NCBI GenBank assembly: GCA_013339895.1
Contig: JABACO010000004.1
Span: 1-64,000 of the forward strand
From: Ephydatia muelleri
Taxonomy: Eukaryota; Porifera; Demospongiae; Spongillida; Spongillidae
Direction of reading: 5' to 3'
DNA: 64,000 bases
Shown: positions 43,347 to 61,400 of the stretch, piece by piece
Layout: each line of letters starts with the position of its first letter
How positions within the stretch are numbered: the stretch's first letter is position 1
Made by a program: the position numbers and the translations under genes
The notes under the pieces: model-generated
What the model was told of the DNA's origin: nothing
Database searches by the model: none
The model's input: the letters and a program-made list of their open reading frames with translations, nothing else

Positions 43347-44346
43347 NNNNNNNNNNNNNNNNNNNNNNNNNNNNNNNNNNNNNNNNNNNNNNNNNNNNNN
43401 NNNNNNNNNNNNNNNNNNNNNNNNNNNNNNNNNNNNNNNNNNNNNNNNNNNNNNNNNNNNNNNNNNNNNNNNNNNNNNNNNNNNNNNNNNNNNNNNNNNN
43501 NNNNNNNNNNNNNNNNNNNNNNNNNNNNNNNNNNNNNNNNNNNNNNNNNNNNNNNNNNNNNNNNNNNNNNNNNNNNNNNNNNNNNNNNNNNNNNNNNNNN
43601 NNNNNNNNNNNNNNNNNNNNNNNNNNNNNNNNNNNNNNNNNNNNNNNNNNNNNNNNNNNNNNNNNNNNNNNNNNNNNNNNNNNNNNNNNNNNNNNNNNNN
43701 NNNNNNNNNNNNNNNNNNNNNNNNNNNNNNNNNNNNNNNNNNNNNNNNNNNNNNNNNNNNNNNNNNNNNNNNNNNNNNNNNNNNNNNNNNNNNNNNNNNN
43801 NNNNNNNNNNNNNNNNNNNNNNNNNNNNNNNNNNNNNNNNNNNNNNNNNNNNNNNNNNNNNNNNNNNNNNNNNNNNNNNNNNNNNNNNNNNNNNNNNNNN
43901 NNNNNNNNNNNNNNNNNNNNNNNNNNNNNNNNNNNNNNNNNNNNNNNNNNNNNNNNNNNNNNNNNNNNNNNNNNNNNNNNNNNNNNNNNNNNNNNNNNNN
44001 NNNNNNNNNNNNNNNNNNNNNNNNNNNNNNNNNNNNNNNNNNNNNNNNNNNNNNNNNNNNNNNNNNNNNNNNNNNNNNNNNNNNNNNNNNNNNNNNNNNN
44101 NNNNNNNNNNNNNNNNNNNNNNNNNNNNNNNNNNNNNNNNNNNNNNNNNNNNNNNNNNNNNNNNNNNNNNNNNNNNNNNNNNNNNNNNNNNNNNNNNNNN
44201 NNNNNNNNNNNNNNNNNNNNNNNNNNNNNNNNNNNNNNNNNNNNNNNNNNNNNNNNNNNNNNNNNNNNNNNNNNNNNNNNNNNNNNNNNNNNNNNNNNNN
44301 NNNNNNNNNNNNNNNNNNNNNNNNNNNNNNNNNNNNNNNNNNNNNN
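43347..44346. other. assembly gap, exactly 1000 N
   Basis: The round size marks it as a scaffolding placeholder of unknown true length. It separates unique TMEM67 5' sequence from the start of inverted arm B. ORFs reported through the N stretch are meaningless. Confidence 0.99.
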
Positions 44347-46343
<1,997 letters not shown>

Positions 46344-46566
46344 TCCAATCCATTATGCAATAGTGATCAGTTGTCTCTCTCATTCTAAGGTTACGAACAG
46401 GTCAGAGATTCAGCTGGTAGCAGGAACCTTTCTCAGAAAGCATTAATCGACAATCGGTTCTTGTTATAAACAAAACTATCGCAATAAAGCATTTAAGATT
46501 GATGTACACTTGACCTACATGTGATCACACTTTAATAGTACATTGATCTGGTCCATCACTTGCACA

Positions 46567-49165
46567 TCAAATAAACCACTTATTACCAGCGTGCATTTTT
46601 AAGAACGTAGTCTGTGCGAGATGTTCCATTGCAGCCAGCTGCTGCACAGCAGTGCCAGCTGGTCCACATGACCTGGAAGCCACCTGTGGAAAGCCGAACG
46701 CTTCTCTCCATACATCACCTTCCCATCATACTCATTCACAGGGATGGCAATGTGTCACCCAGCTTCAGGAATGGTCACTTCCAAGATGGGCCTCAATGTC
46801 CTGCAAATCCTGGAGACAAGGGAACACATATATAATGAGATCCTGATACTAGAGGACAACTTAATATCATACTTAAGCAGGGGTGGAGTGGGGAGGAGGT
46901 GGAGGTGTAGCACACAAGGAGAAGTCATGACGGATAAGTAAAATCGCTTAAGTGTTACATTTTGACGCAAATTGGAAACATGCTTGAATGTGAGTAAATA
47001 GCCAAGTGCTGTCAAACTAACTGGCCTAACACCAAACAAACCAAATAAAATCAGTTACAAATCAAGAGAGGCCACACAATGACTTGGTCAATGCATTAGA
47101 AGATGGAAGCATGATGTTGGAGGTATTGTGGTTTCATAACAGTACCTGTAATTCGTCATACCACATGGCACACCCTCCATCATCAACCAGTTGTGTGTTG
47201 TTGCACTTCTTTCCTCGACTTGGACATGTGTGGTACCAGACCTACATCCGAGAGACCAATACCTTCAAGGCCTCATGATCACCTCCCCCATATCCCTCCA
47301 TGTCACCTTTCCTTCTCTCCCTCCCCTCCTTCCCTCCCTCCCTCCTCTCTCTCCTCTCCTCCTCCTCTCCTCTCTCGCCTCCCTCCCTCTCTCCCTCCTT
47401 CCCTCCCTCCTCTCTCTCCCCTCCCCTTGCCTCCTCTTCTACTCTCCTTCCCTCCCTCTCTCCACCTCTCCTTCCCACACATACCTTCTCCTTCACTTTG
47501 GGACACTAGTGATATGGCCAGCCCCATACGGTCCGCTCTAACCAACTCTCCCAATCCTGTGCACATAGCTCTGCTGCTCATCAGGTAGTGTCAGGTTCAC
47601 CACAAGGGAATGCCACAAATATCTATGCCTCTTGCGGCCACGTCAGTACAGATCAGGAACCTAGCCTCGCCTTCCTACAGTGTAACACAGCTCTTAGCGT
47701 TGTAACATGTGAGTGTGACATTGTGTATATGTACGTACACACAGGGTATGTACATATAATGTGTGCAGGTATATAAGGTGTGTGGGTGTATATGTACACG
47801 TGGGAAGGCATGTCAGTGAAGGTATGCTACAAACTTTGAAAGCTTTGAGGTTCTCTTTCCTTTCCTCTGGTCTTCTATCAGCATGGAGGCACACACATGA
47901 GTACTCATTGACCATAGCTTTGGGGCCTGCAACACAAGCCTATGATGTCATGATGGGAGGAGCCACAACTAACCTCCTCCTCCTCTCCCTCCTAGAGACA
48001 AGAGAAAGCCTTCAATGTTGTCACAGTCTATCTTTGTTCTGCAGAAGATGATGGCTTGGTCCATGTTCAAAGCCTTGATGGCCTTCACAAGGTACTCTGC
48101 CTTGAGAACTTTCACTGCTTCAGACAGTGTTTCTGTTGAAAGTGAGGAAGAAATGGTGCTGCAACAGATGTTGTGAGGGAAAGGGCCTGTGTGTTGTGTG
48201 GTGTGCTGTGTGGTGTGTGTGGTGTGTGTGTGTGTGTGGTGTGGTGTGTGGTGTGTGTGGTGTGTGTGGTGTGGTGTGGTGTGTGTGTGGGTGTGTGAGG
48301 TTGTGGTGTCCTACCTGGGTTTTCTGTTGCCCCACACTGACATTGTCATTTCTATGTATTCCATCGGTCTGAAAAGAAATATCATTTACACAGACTGCAC
48401 CTGTAACCCTTCTCCCTGCCCCTCCCCCCCCTGCCCTCATCCCACCCCCCTCCCTCTGCCCTCTCCCTGCCCTCATTCCACCCCTCCCCCTGCCCTCCTT
48501 CCACCCCTCCCCCTGCCCTCTCCCTGCCCTCATTCCACCCCTCCCCCCTGCCTTCTCCCTGCCCTCATCCCACCCCCCCCTGCCCCTCCCTCCCTCATCC
48601 ACCCCTCCCCCTGCCCTCATTCCACCCCTCCCCCCCCTGCCCTCTTCCCCCCTGCCCCCCCCCGCCTCCCATCCCACCCCTCCCCCTGCCCTCATTCCAC
48701 TGTGCACACCTGCAAGACTTAGTATATGGTCTTTTGAAAGCCACACACACCACATGAAATACCTGGACCTGCTTCTTTCCCGGGTTTTGCCAGGAAACAT
48801 CAGTGAGAGGATCTACATAGCAGACCACATGATGCACGGTATCAGGCACAGCATCCAATCCTTTCAGATCCACCCATGTGGGGAAATGCATTAACTTTTC
48901 CTACAATGTGAGAGATGTGTTTGCAGCTATGGTTACTGTTGGGTAGCTATGGTTACTGTTGGTAGCTATGGTTAGGTAGCTATGGTTAAGTCAGACTATT
49001 GCTGCTTCCCCATGTATGCAGTACTGGGAACACAACTCACGGCCAGCTTGGAGATCTGTGGATTGTGTAACGTAGCAGAGCACACGATCATCTGTTAAGA
49101 AAGTAAATCACACAGACACACACAAACACAAACACACACACAGACACACACAAACACAAACACAC

Positions 49166-49211
<46 letters not shown>

Positions 49212-51606
49212 ATACCACATCCATTTTCCAATTCTAACCTGTATTCTTCGTCCTTCAAGAGAAACTTTTGGAAGCTGGTTGTAGACTTTGCTGATGAAAT
49301 CTTGATGCCCTTGAGAGAGCAATCCATCCTGTTTGGATAAGGACATCATTCGTGCATGTGCATAGCACATGTGTGTACTTACGGCTTCATCAAGAACAAA
49401 GAAGGACACCTATCAGAATGTGGTACACAGGATGACCCTGCCCATACAGGAACACGAGGAGCTTACACCTGACAGGTCCAGTTTCCCTGTAGTGATGAGG
49501 TCATCAAGACGTCCTGGAGTCCCTATGACGATGTCCACTCCTTCCTGGAGAGACTTGAGCTGTATCTTAGCACTATCCCCTCCAATGACCAGAAGTTCCC
49601 TAAAGGGCCGCCATTAAATGGGAACACACAACCCGCACTCTGGATTTGTATGGTACAATGCATGCATACGTGTGTGCCTGTGTCCATGTGTGTGTGTGTG
49701 TGTGTGTGTGGTGCTTACGGTGGAATGGTTTCCTACCTTATATGGGGCGGAGGGATGTATTTCTTGAACTGTGTGATGTTGTCATGTGTTTGTTGAGCCA
49801 GTTCCTCTGGAAGGCTTTTGAGTGGGGATGTGGTTGGACAGGGAAGATGGGACATGGAGGAACAATGACTTTCCCTCTAGAAAAAATCCTTTCGTTCCAA
49901 CATACCTCGATGATGATAGCAGACAGGTCGTCTTACAGAAGCCATCTTTTCTCGACCAACACTGGCTGAGCTGAAACCCACGATGTATGTTGGTCATTTC
50001 AACACATAACAAAATGCCAACCTTGGAATGGGACCAGGTTGTCGGACTTTGAAAAGAGCTACAAAATCTCCCTAAGGTGTGGCACAATGAAGCATCAACA
50101 AAATACCCGTCACTTTGTCACTCACTGTTGGAGGGTATTTGAATGCACTGGATCCAAAGTTGAAATGCATTTCTGCATTCTGCAATTAAAGTCATTTCAT
50201 GTGAACACACACTATACTGACCACACCCACCTTGAGGACTACAGCGGCATAGAAACTCTCCCCATGCAGGAATGGAGGAATATCAAATGCCTTTCCAAGC
50301 TGTTTCCCTACCCATGCTGGTATCATCAAATGCTACCATAGTAACAAAGAACAAATACCATTCTTGCTGAATGCAACACTGAACCCATCCAGATCGAGGT
50401 AGCATCCAATGGTGTCATCTCTGCCAAAAGTCTGAGAAATGATAAAAATATGATTTCACTGTGTCACATTTGTATTGCCACCACTCTGACCACACTCCCA
50501 CTTTGACTGCACCCCCACTTTGACCCCACCCCCACTGACCCCACCCCCACTGACCCCACCCCAGGTGACAACAACGATAGTGCTGACCTCTCCATAGTCA
50601 TCAAACTGGCTAGCTGTAGACTTCTTTGCTGTGCCCCCATACCCAAAGCCAAATTTATCTTTACCTGGTAGGGGAAAAACAAAATGAATATCACACACAC
50701 ATACACACACACATACACAACAAAATGTTCACCTAATTCGCGGACTCCATTTCTAGTTGACCATCCCAAACGACATAATCCTTCATCCGTCACTGTGGCT
50801 TCATAGTAATATTTTCCTTTTAAAAGTACATGAGGCAGGGGAACAGTGAGGAAAAGGTTAATGGGGAAAACTATTACCAGTGGTGACACCCATCGTTGAT
50901 CTGCATCCATTCCATTCTTTATGTTCGCGACACTGGCACAGAAGCCCATCAGGAGCTATGGCTAGGAGGCAACAATATGGTTTAACTACCTGTTTCCTTT
51001 TGCTAGGGACATACCAAATGCATCGTCTTTGTCATATGCATTCAATATGACTTCTTTGGGTTCTTGTTTCAAATAGTTAATGAATATCAATGGCAACTTA
51101 TTACTAATATAGATATACTTACTTGATGATGTCATTGCTTTAACGCTTTTCCCTTGTTGTCTGTCTCGAAGAGTCTCGTAAACTATTTGAATAATTGGAA
51201 GGCAAAATGCCTTCAGGAGAGCGAGTCATAATCTAGTGTACACTAGCGAGACCTTACCCCAGTTTTACCACTTCCCGTCTCAGCAGCCTTAGTAAGAGTG
51301 CATCAAAGCAACGAGGCAATTTAGGTTTTGTTAAGCTGTGCACTCTCTCACCATTAGCACATCGCCACCACCAAGTATCAGTGGAACAGCTTCAGCCTGC
51401 ACATCGGTTGGAAGCCTATTGATGTGCATTAAAACCAGGTGTTCAATCCGCGCCAATGTTATGTGGGCCATGGTTGCCTTACAGCCAATCCAATTCCTCA
51501 ACGGCCTTCACTATTTCTGGCATCACAGCCAACTCTGTATATCGGGTACGCTTGAAATTAACAGAAGCAAGGTTGCCCCCATCTACCTACCAGAAAAGGC
51601 AGCCAT
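46567..51606 (-). CDS. DDX1: DDX1, second copy with several frameshifts
   Basis: The same 26-exon gene as 30145-35158 in inverted orientation, ATG at 51604-51606, stop at 46567-46569. Exon 4 ends with GGGG and is in frame here, unlike arm A. Several other exons carry one-base changes that arm A lacks. These are an extra base in the P-S-R-E-L exon (near 49806) and two extra bases in the exon at about 48319-48370. Three indels lie in the helicase motif V/VI exon (about 47500-47690) and at least five in the last exon (46650-46810). As written it could not encode a full helicase. The pattern looks like unpolished sequence near a contig end, not decay, because no substitutions accompany the indels. 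Confidence 0.85.
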
Positions 51607-51681
51607 TATTCTCCTCGCGTTCTTCCAAGTACTCGAAAATCGCTATTAAAATTACTATACGGCGGGTATTTGTAACAAGAT

Positions 51682-53219
<1,538 letters not shown>

Positions 53220-53403
53220 TCAATTTATATGACTTGCGCGACGCGAAAAATACCATAATCGCTACAGTTGCGCATGCGCAAACACATCGTACGGAGAAAG
53301 GACCCTCATAACTGCAGCAAAATACGCAATGCACCAGGAAAAAAGGTGAAAAAAAAAAAAGAAAGAAAAACAAAACTACTATTAACCACGGGTGCAAGTT
53401 TGT

Positions 53404-56400
53404 TCACAGAAAAATTTCCAGCTCTGTCCTTCCAAATTTGTTAGCATGGTCATCTAATATGGTAGGATAAGCTGCAACCAACGCGTCCTACAAAAGACAT
53501 CAAATATCACTCATATAAATCTAGCCAATGATAGTTCTCACCTGAGATCCAATATACAAACTGTTATATATTTTCCAATATACTTCCCTAACTTTCCTTG
53601 CTGGGTGGAAGAGTCCCTGTACCACACACCAAACAGAGCATGCAGTGACCAGCAAGCCTTCTTGAACACTGCCCACATTGTTACCTGAAGGGTGTACTGG
53701 AGTATTCGAGATGGTCCCAGTGCAACCCTCAGGCCATCAACTGCATCATTGAACGACTGAACCATGTGTGGTGAGGTCTCAAATATATTTGGCCACACAT
53801 AATTGAGCAGGTGCGTCAAAGCATCCTCACACCCAAAGCCATAGACCCCAAGAGCCATGTGCTTCACAGCCCAGGAGGCTGTCTGCCTGTGAACAAGGTC
53901 CCTGGGGACACGCAAAACAAAATGGATCAATGAAACGGACTGCCTCTGCCATCAGTGTGACAGGATGAGAGGTACAAAGCAATGGCTGAAGTCATCTGAA
54001 TACTCCACCCACTAAGTCCACACCTTACCTGTGCCAACCTATGAAGTCACACACAAACCCTAGCCCATTACCCAAACTGAACTCCAGCCCATTGCCTAAC
54101 TGAGCTCACCTGTCCATAAGCGCATCTTCCAACAGTGGGGTTACAGCATAGATGTAGTCCTTTCCCATCTCTCCAATGTACTCAAAGAGAAAAGAGAGTG
54201 ATTTCAGGACACCATTCTGCACGTTCAGTTCCGGAACACGGTACTCGTTCATGAGGCCAGGGAGCACAGTGAAGGGAGAGCAGGTCTCCGCGACAATGGC
54301 AATGGCCACAGTGGTACACACTCGAAGCTGTCTCTCCTGCACCTTGAGGTTGTTAAGCAGTGTGGCCAGTACATCCTGGGGCCTACACAGCGTAACACAG
54401 TCACAACATAAGTTCATGGCACCCACCCCTCATCAGAATGCCCAATGCTTACCCTTTCTCGAAATCAACAGTAATGCAATTTTAAAATAACGACCGATTT
54501 CTTACCCAATGGCCTTTGCTATGTAGCCAAAGGTATTGACAGTGGCTCTCCGTATGGCCTTCTTGTGGGCTTTGAGCAACTCCAGGAGTTCAAAGCAGAT
54601 ACGCATCCACTCTTTTGCTGGCACAAACTCTGCACCCCTGTCAGCAATCCTGCCAACCAGGTCTATGCAGTTCTCCTGAACCTTCTCATGCCTAAAGCAA
54701 GGGGGTGAGAGAGGGGCAGATACATTTGAATTCAAAATTGCTCATAAAGGCTAGAAGGATGTGAACTTGAAACAAATCAAGCCCAGGTCTAATTCAATAA
54801 GGGAATTGAGTTACTGACATGCCAGCATCCAACAGACACTTGAGTTAAGTGCTCTGCTACATAAGTCACTAACCCCTCCCCACACAACGCTACCCTGGGG
54901 GTAGTGCAAACATGTCTGGTTCAAAACAAGCAGGCAGTCTTTAGAGGTTGGGCTCAATCCCTCAAGCTGTACAGATTGGACCCAGAGTCCTCCCTTGTGG
55001 GTAAAGCTTAAGTACAAGGGCAACACTAGGGTCAGGTCCTAACCCACAAAGCCAGTGAATAAGATGAATCAAGGTTAAGAAAACCAAGAAGCTGTGGTGT
55101 AGCATCCTTCAGCTGTTCTGTGGTTGCAGCTGTGAGGTTGCTTTGGCACCCCACCTACCCATCAGGGTTGGTTAGGTGATGGTGGGAAATCTTCCCCAGC
55201 CAGTGCAGTAGTCTTAAAATCTCATCAAGATCCATATCTTGCACAGGTGCTTTGTTATGGTTGCCATGGAAAGGGTGCACACAGCAGCTCTGCCAAATTG
55301 ACTCACTCCAGTTGTGTTGCAATGGAGATGCACAAGACTGGTGGCCATAATAAAGGTGGCCATAATAAAATGTAATGTACACAAACAAGAGTGCAAACAG
55401 GTTGTACTGCCATGTCCCCCCAAATAGGGAACCATACTGCAGATTGAGCTTGTGCCATCGATAAACTGCCTCACAGCAGAGCTGGTTAGTCTACACTTGG
55501 CACGAGGCAGGAAATGAATGGTCAAAACAACTGGAGTTCCTAGACTTTGCAATGCCAAGTGTGTGACCTTGTATGGCATCAGTAATCCTCGTACCCCCGT
55601 CGGGACACACCACGGAGGTCACCCCAGGTCTCTATGGATATACTGGTGTAATAGCCTGGGACCTAGGTGTACTGTGCATCCTGATGGTACCACACCAAAT
55701 GGAGTGATATTACATACATCATAGTACAATTCGAAGTTGGTTATTAAAAAAAGTAAAGGAATTCCACACACTCTCCACCCTCACAATTTCTCTCGCCATA
55801 CTTCTAATTAATACACACCCTGCTGCAAGACACTTCACCACAACAACAACAAAAAAGAATATTTTTGTTGGTATATGCTGATACATGCATCATTAGGAAT
55901 GCACTCGAGCGATAAAAGTGGAGTACAACTGGTATCTGCCCTCCTCCCCACACCACCTCCCTCCTCCCCACACCACCTCCCCCTCCTCCCACAAGCCACT
56001 TCTCTTGAGGCTTAATACTGACTCTCTCACAAACAACCAAATGGACACAACAGAAGCTTCCTTCTGTATTTTTACCACAGACAGGTTCAAGCACAGCAAG
56101 ATTTCACCACAGCACAATTCCAGGTTATGTAGTACAATATTTCCTATTTTGAAACATCTTGCTGAAGCCAGGATTAGCAGCATGGCCACATAGCAAACTG
56201 TAGCTTAACAGAAGAACAAACCTTAACAATGGATGTTTGCATGATACAGTGGGTGAGACAAGACAAGCTAAGAGTATGTCATGGGTGAGGAACAGCATGC
56301 AGGTTAATCTCATTCCCTCCCACCCAAATCCAACCCCGCATAGCTTAGAATGAGTGGGCGTGCAAGCAGTTGCTGGACGAAACACAGCAAGACACATAGA

Positions 56401-57333
56401 ATCAACACACCCTCACATCAACTACCCAACCCATGGATCAAACAACAAGCAGTAATTAATTGCATAAATCATTTTCATTTGCCTTACAAGATTAGAATAA
56501 TGGTTTAGATCCATGATTTCAATTAGACAAGTTTTAAATCAAATAAAACTGCCACAGCACACACAAACTGCTAAATGAATGCAGTAACACTGCAAATGAC
56601 TAACCTGTTCTTCAGTATGGGGGTCAATCTTGGTAGGAGATCCTTAATTGGGGGTGTCATCTTGGTCATACCAATGACATTCACTATGGCCTGTGTGCAT
56701 GCATACAAGTGATGCAACACACACGAGCTGCACATATCCTCCTCACCTTCAGTCCAGCTAGGATACTACCCAGCACTTCAGGATACTCCTCACCTAGATA
56801 CTCATACAGCACCACTCCCAGATGTCCTAAAAGTTTCTCCTATGTGGGGGAACACATCCAAACACTTAGCATAGCAATGGCTAATGAGATTGAGGAATAA
56901 GTAGCAACATGCCTCAGGGTACAGAGCAACCACTTGACAACCAATTAGCTAGCTTAATTTATTAACTCTGCTCATCTAATGCAGAGCACACGTGCACATA
57001 GACAGCCACAGACACACAGCCACACACACACACAGCCACACACACACAGACACACACACAGACACACAGACACACACACACAGCCATGTACCACCTGGCC
57101 ACAATGGGCTACCCTTGCACTCCACACTCCCATTGTTACCAGCTTCAATGGGTGCACATCCCCTACAGGGGGATGCCCTCCCAACAACCAAAGGCAGCAA
57201 GCCCTCCCTCCTCCCAGCTGCAAACATCCGTGTGAACCTACCCACCTCTAGCTCCTCTAGGGTTTCGTGCATAATGGTGGTGTCTATAGGTCCATAAGGA
57301 ATGTAGCATTTTAATGGATTCACCATGCCCCCA

Positions 57334-57381
<48 letters not shown>

Positions 57382-58145
57382 GCTTACCTCACCACATTTG
57401 TGCATCACACTGGCTATGCGAGAAATCAGGTCAGCGGCTTGCTGTCGTACTTTTGCTGCCTTGTTGTTGAGACGCCAAAGAATAGTACCACATATCTGAG
57501 GCAGGTAGGGCTTAACTCTCACACCCAGTGAATTGACCACCACACCAAAACCATTCAGCATTATGGCATCCTAAGGAAAGAGAGCTCATGTGTGACTGGT
57601 CTATAGGTGCTAGCCATACAGTTATAAAATCGAATACAGTACACCACTGAAGGTAACATTTCAGTGGCAGGTGGGGTGGGGGTGGGAGTGGGAGTGGTGA
57701 CACACCTCATTGGTCTGCTCTTGAAAGGCATACAAAATGCCATCGATCAACTGCTCTTCCAGTCTTGAGTCCACATCTGCAGCTCCTAGGTTACCTAGTA
57801 CCTAGTGTTAAGTGCAGGTACATTACATACATGTATGTCCACCTTCCAATGCCATGTAACAGATAACACTTTAGAGTACAGGTATGTCTGCTAAAAGCCA
57901 ATAATGTAGCGTGATGATGGATCTCTAGGGCACACAGGATGGCAGAAAGAGAACACATTCTTCACCCAAAACACTACCTAGGTACCTAGCCAGCAGAAAA
58001 GAATGACTACATTAAAGTCACACTCACTGCTTCAATCAATGCACAGCTAAGAATAGATACTGCTCTTGAAGGGTGGACGATGCATACTCATGACAACTAC
58101 AGACAAGGTGACTGCTGCCATTGATCAATGTTTCATTATGAGCAT

Positions 58146-58189
<44 letters not shown>

Positions 58190-58437
58190 ACACACACACA
58201 CACACACACACCACACACACACACACACACACACCACACACACACACACACACACACCACACATTGAAGCACATGATCATTCTGTTTCCAATAATAGTGA
58301 GTGCAAACAAGGGTCATTCTTTCATAGCATTCCCACCCTCACAGCACCAACACAACCCAGCAAGCAAGACTGCAAATAATGATTCTGAAAGAATCAGACA
58401 TGTTCCTTGTCTGGAATTCAACAAACAGAAACACACA

Positions 58438-58474
<37 letters not shown>

Positions 58475-61400
58475 CACACACACAGCCAAATGAAGAATGT
58501 AATTCTATATTGGACTATAAACAGCCGATGAGAAAGTACAATACAACAAATGCAAAGCTATACACAACAGTGATGTTTAGTGGAAGCCACAATGATAAGT
58601 GGACTACTGTATATCACTATGTAAAAAGGCTTGTTATACACTAGCGTATAACATGTGTATATTCGCTTGTTATACACAATGCATGTGTATAACAAGTTGT
58701 ATAACGTCCCAATACACATGCTATACACTAGTGTATAACAAGCCTTTTTACATGGTGTGTGAACAAGGACTCTTTTCCCCCTCCACACAACAGTGGCTTC
58801 AGTTGCCTCCAACACTATTCACTAGGTTGGGGTAATGACCACTCACTCCCCACAAGCACCCAATGCTAATTATATTCACACACATAACCCCTACTTGCCC
58901 ATGCCAGTATTTAGTCCAGCAGATGTAAGAGTACAAAAATGCAACAGGGTAATGCAAAGCATCACTACCAAATAATCCTTCACTGGAAAACAATATAAAC
59001 CTTGTATCAATTTTTACCTCATGTAAACAGACACGTATTTAACACTGTACACAGGCTGTGATTATTAAATCAAAATCTGACAAACTCCATCAACACAACT
59101 CTATCGAATCACCAAGTGAACCAAATCAAATCCTGCTCAGCAAATGCTCCATTAGTCACATTAATGGGTACAACACTACAACAAATAAATGCAATCAACA
59201 CGCACCACAGTGGATACAGGAGCGTAAGCACACTGCTAACTAGAGCTCATACTAACAAACCCTGGCAATAATGAACCAGCCAGTTTTGTTATAACACGAT
59301 TTACACACTTACGCCCATGCACAAGCGTGCGCGCGCACCCACACACACACACAGTCACCACCTCTCGCCATATCAACTAATCCCTGTGGCTAGTGGTGTC
59401 TGCTACACCCACCAGCCCATCTCCCTGCTATACGCCCTGTGCACCCACACACACGCTCGCTCAGTGACGCTCTTTGTCAGAACAATACCATACACGGCAA
59501 CTTGATGCCAAACACTGACGCTTACTAACCCGTTCTCACACTATGGTGTCACCCCTCCCCATCTACCCAGCCACACAGAAGCCACCAGCTCACAATAACA
59601 ATTGTGGCTGGCCACCTGATTAGCTGCAAAAAGGCAGCTGAGCTTTCTAGCCTGACCCTTGTGAGGCTTTAGGCAGATCAACAGGATGGAGAGAGCACAC
59701 ACAACAGGTCAGTTTCGTTGCATGCAACAACAAAATGAACTAGTGATAATGAGAATAGCAACCTGAACATGCATAGCAACCTGAACATGCATACACACTA
59801 TTTGTCTATTCTAACTACATGTATTTGCCACACCCATCCCTCTCAAGAAGTCTCCAGACTACTTTACAATCAATAAACTGGTCAGAAGCCTGTTTTCTCT
59901 CCCAGAGACATCCTGATGGTATTCAACGGACATGGTATGTTGTCCAAGTATCTTTGGCTCCCCCCCCCTACTTACTCTCCAACTGCTCCTTCTGAATTCT
60001 TCTCAAATACACACACACACCTGACAAGCTGAAACAATACCTGTCCACTTCCTTCCTTACTAACTTCGTGCAAGGTCACCCACTATCCTGCCCATGAGTC
60101 CTCCTACATAGTCACCGACCCACCCATGACTCCTCGTTCATAGTCCCCACCCATGACTCCTCACCCATCCACCCATGACTCCTCCTACACAGTCACCCAC
60201 TCATCATTCCTGTACCACCACCCTTCATTCTACAGGTCACCCACTCATCCCTCCTCTTACATGTTGCCTCTTTTGCTTACATACCTTTTCAGTGCAGTCC
60301 ATCACCATCTTGCGATACTGCTCGTTCTCGTCTTTAAGATCTTCAACAATCCTTGACACTATTTCGGCTCCACCCACTTTGTTGGCTATTTCAACAGTGG
60401 TATCAACCAACTGTATGTGTGAGATGTGTGTATTGGTGTAGGTGTGAGATGTGTGTATTGGTATAGGTGTGAGATGTGTGTATTGGTGTAGGTGTGAGAT
60501 GTGTGTATTGGTGTAGGTGTGAGATGTTTGTATTGGTGTAGGTGTGAGATGTGTGTATTGGTGTAGGTGTGAGATGTGTGTATTGGTGTAGGTGTGAGAT
60601 GTGTGTATTAGTGTAGGTGAGAGGTGTGTGTAGGTGTGAGATGTGTATTGGTGTAGGTGAGAGGTGTGTGTAGGTGTGAGATGTGTGTAGGAGTGAGATG
60701 TGTACACATGCACATGCAGATGTGCAGGTAGCATGTGACAGGAGTCAGTTGTATGGCTATATGGACTGCACTGAGAGGGCCCTCAACAATAGGGAGAGGT
60801 GCAGTAAACAGATTAACACCTTGATCGATCACTAGATCAGGTCAGAGGACAAAACCCTTCTCACAATAGTCAGCATCACAACAACACTCCTACTAAGGGC
60901 AGACCCTGTACACCCCAGTCCATCCCAAGAGGACTGAGAGCCAGCCCACCTGCTTGAAGTTTCTCCTGTCCAAAGCCATCCTGTGGTTCCAGAAGTGTCT
61001 GAAGAAGTGTGGGAGTATTTCTTCCTTGATGTACTGGGGTTCCACACCATCTGTCATGCAGCATTGCTTCACCACCTGCAACACACCGCAGATATGGACA
61101 AGTAAACCTCATTGCACAGCATCCCCCCACCCACCACCATGGTCACAGTTGTGCACTGGCATTCAACCCTCTCCTCCACCCGACCAATGTTCTGTTTTAA
61201 TCAATTCGGATGATAACTCTAACCAACACCCAACACAAAGGTCATCCTCACTACTCTAATCAATACCCACCATCACTCCCACCCACCTTCAACACTATCT
61301 TCTTCATTTCTTCGTCTGGGCTCTGGAACTCTCTGATCAGAATCACCATCACTTCACGCGTGTAGTAGTTTGCAGACTCATTGTCCATAAGTGGTATGAG

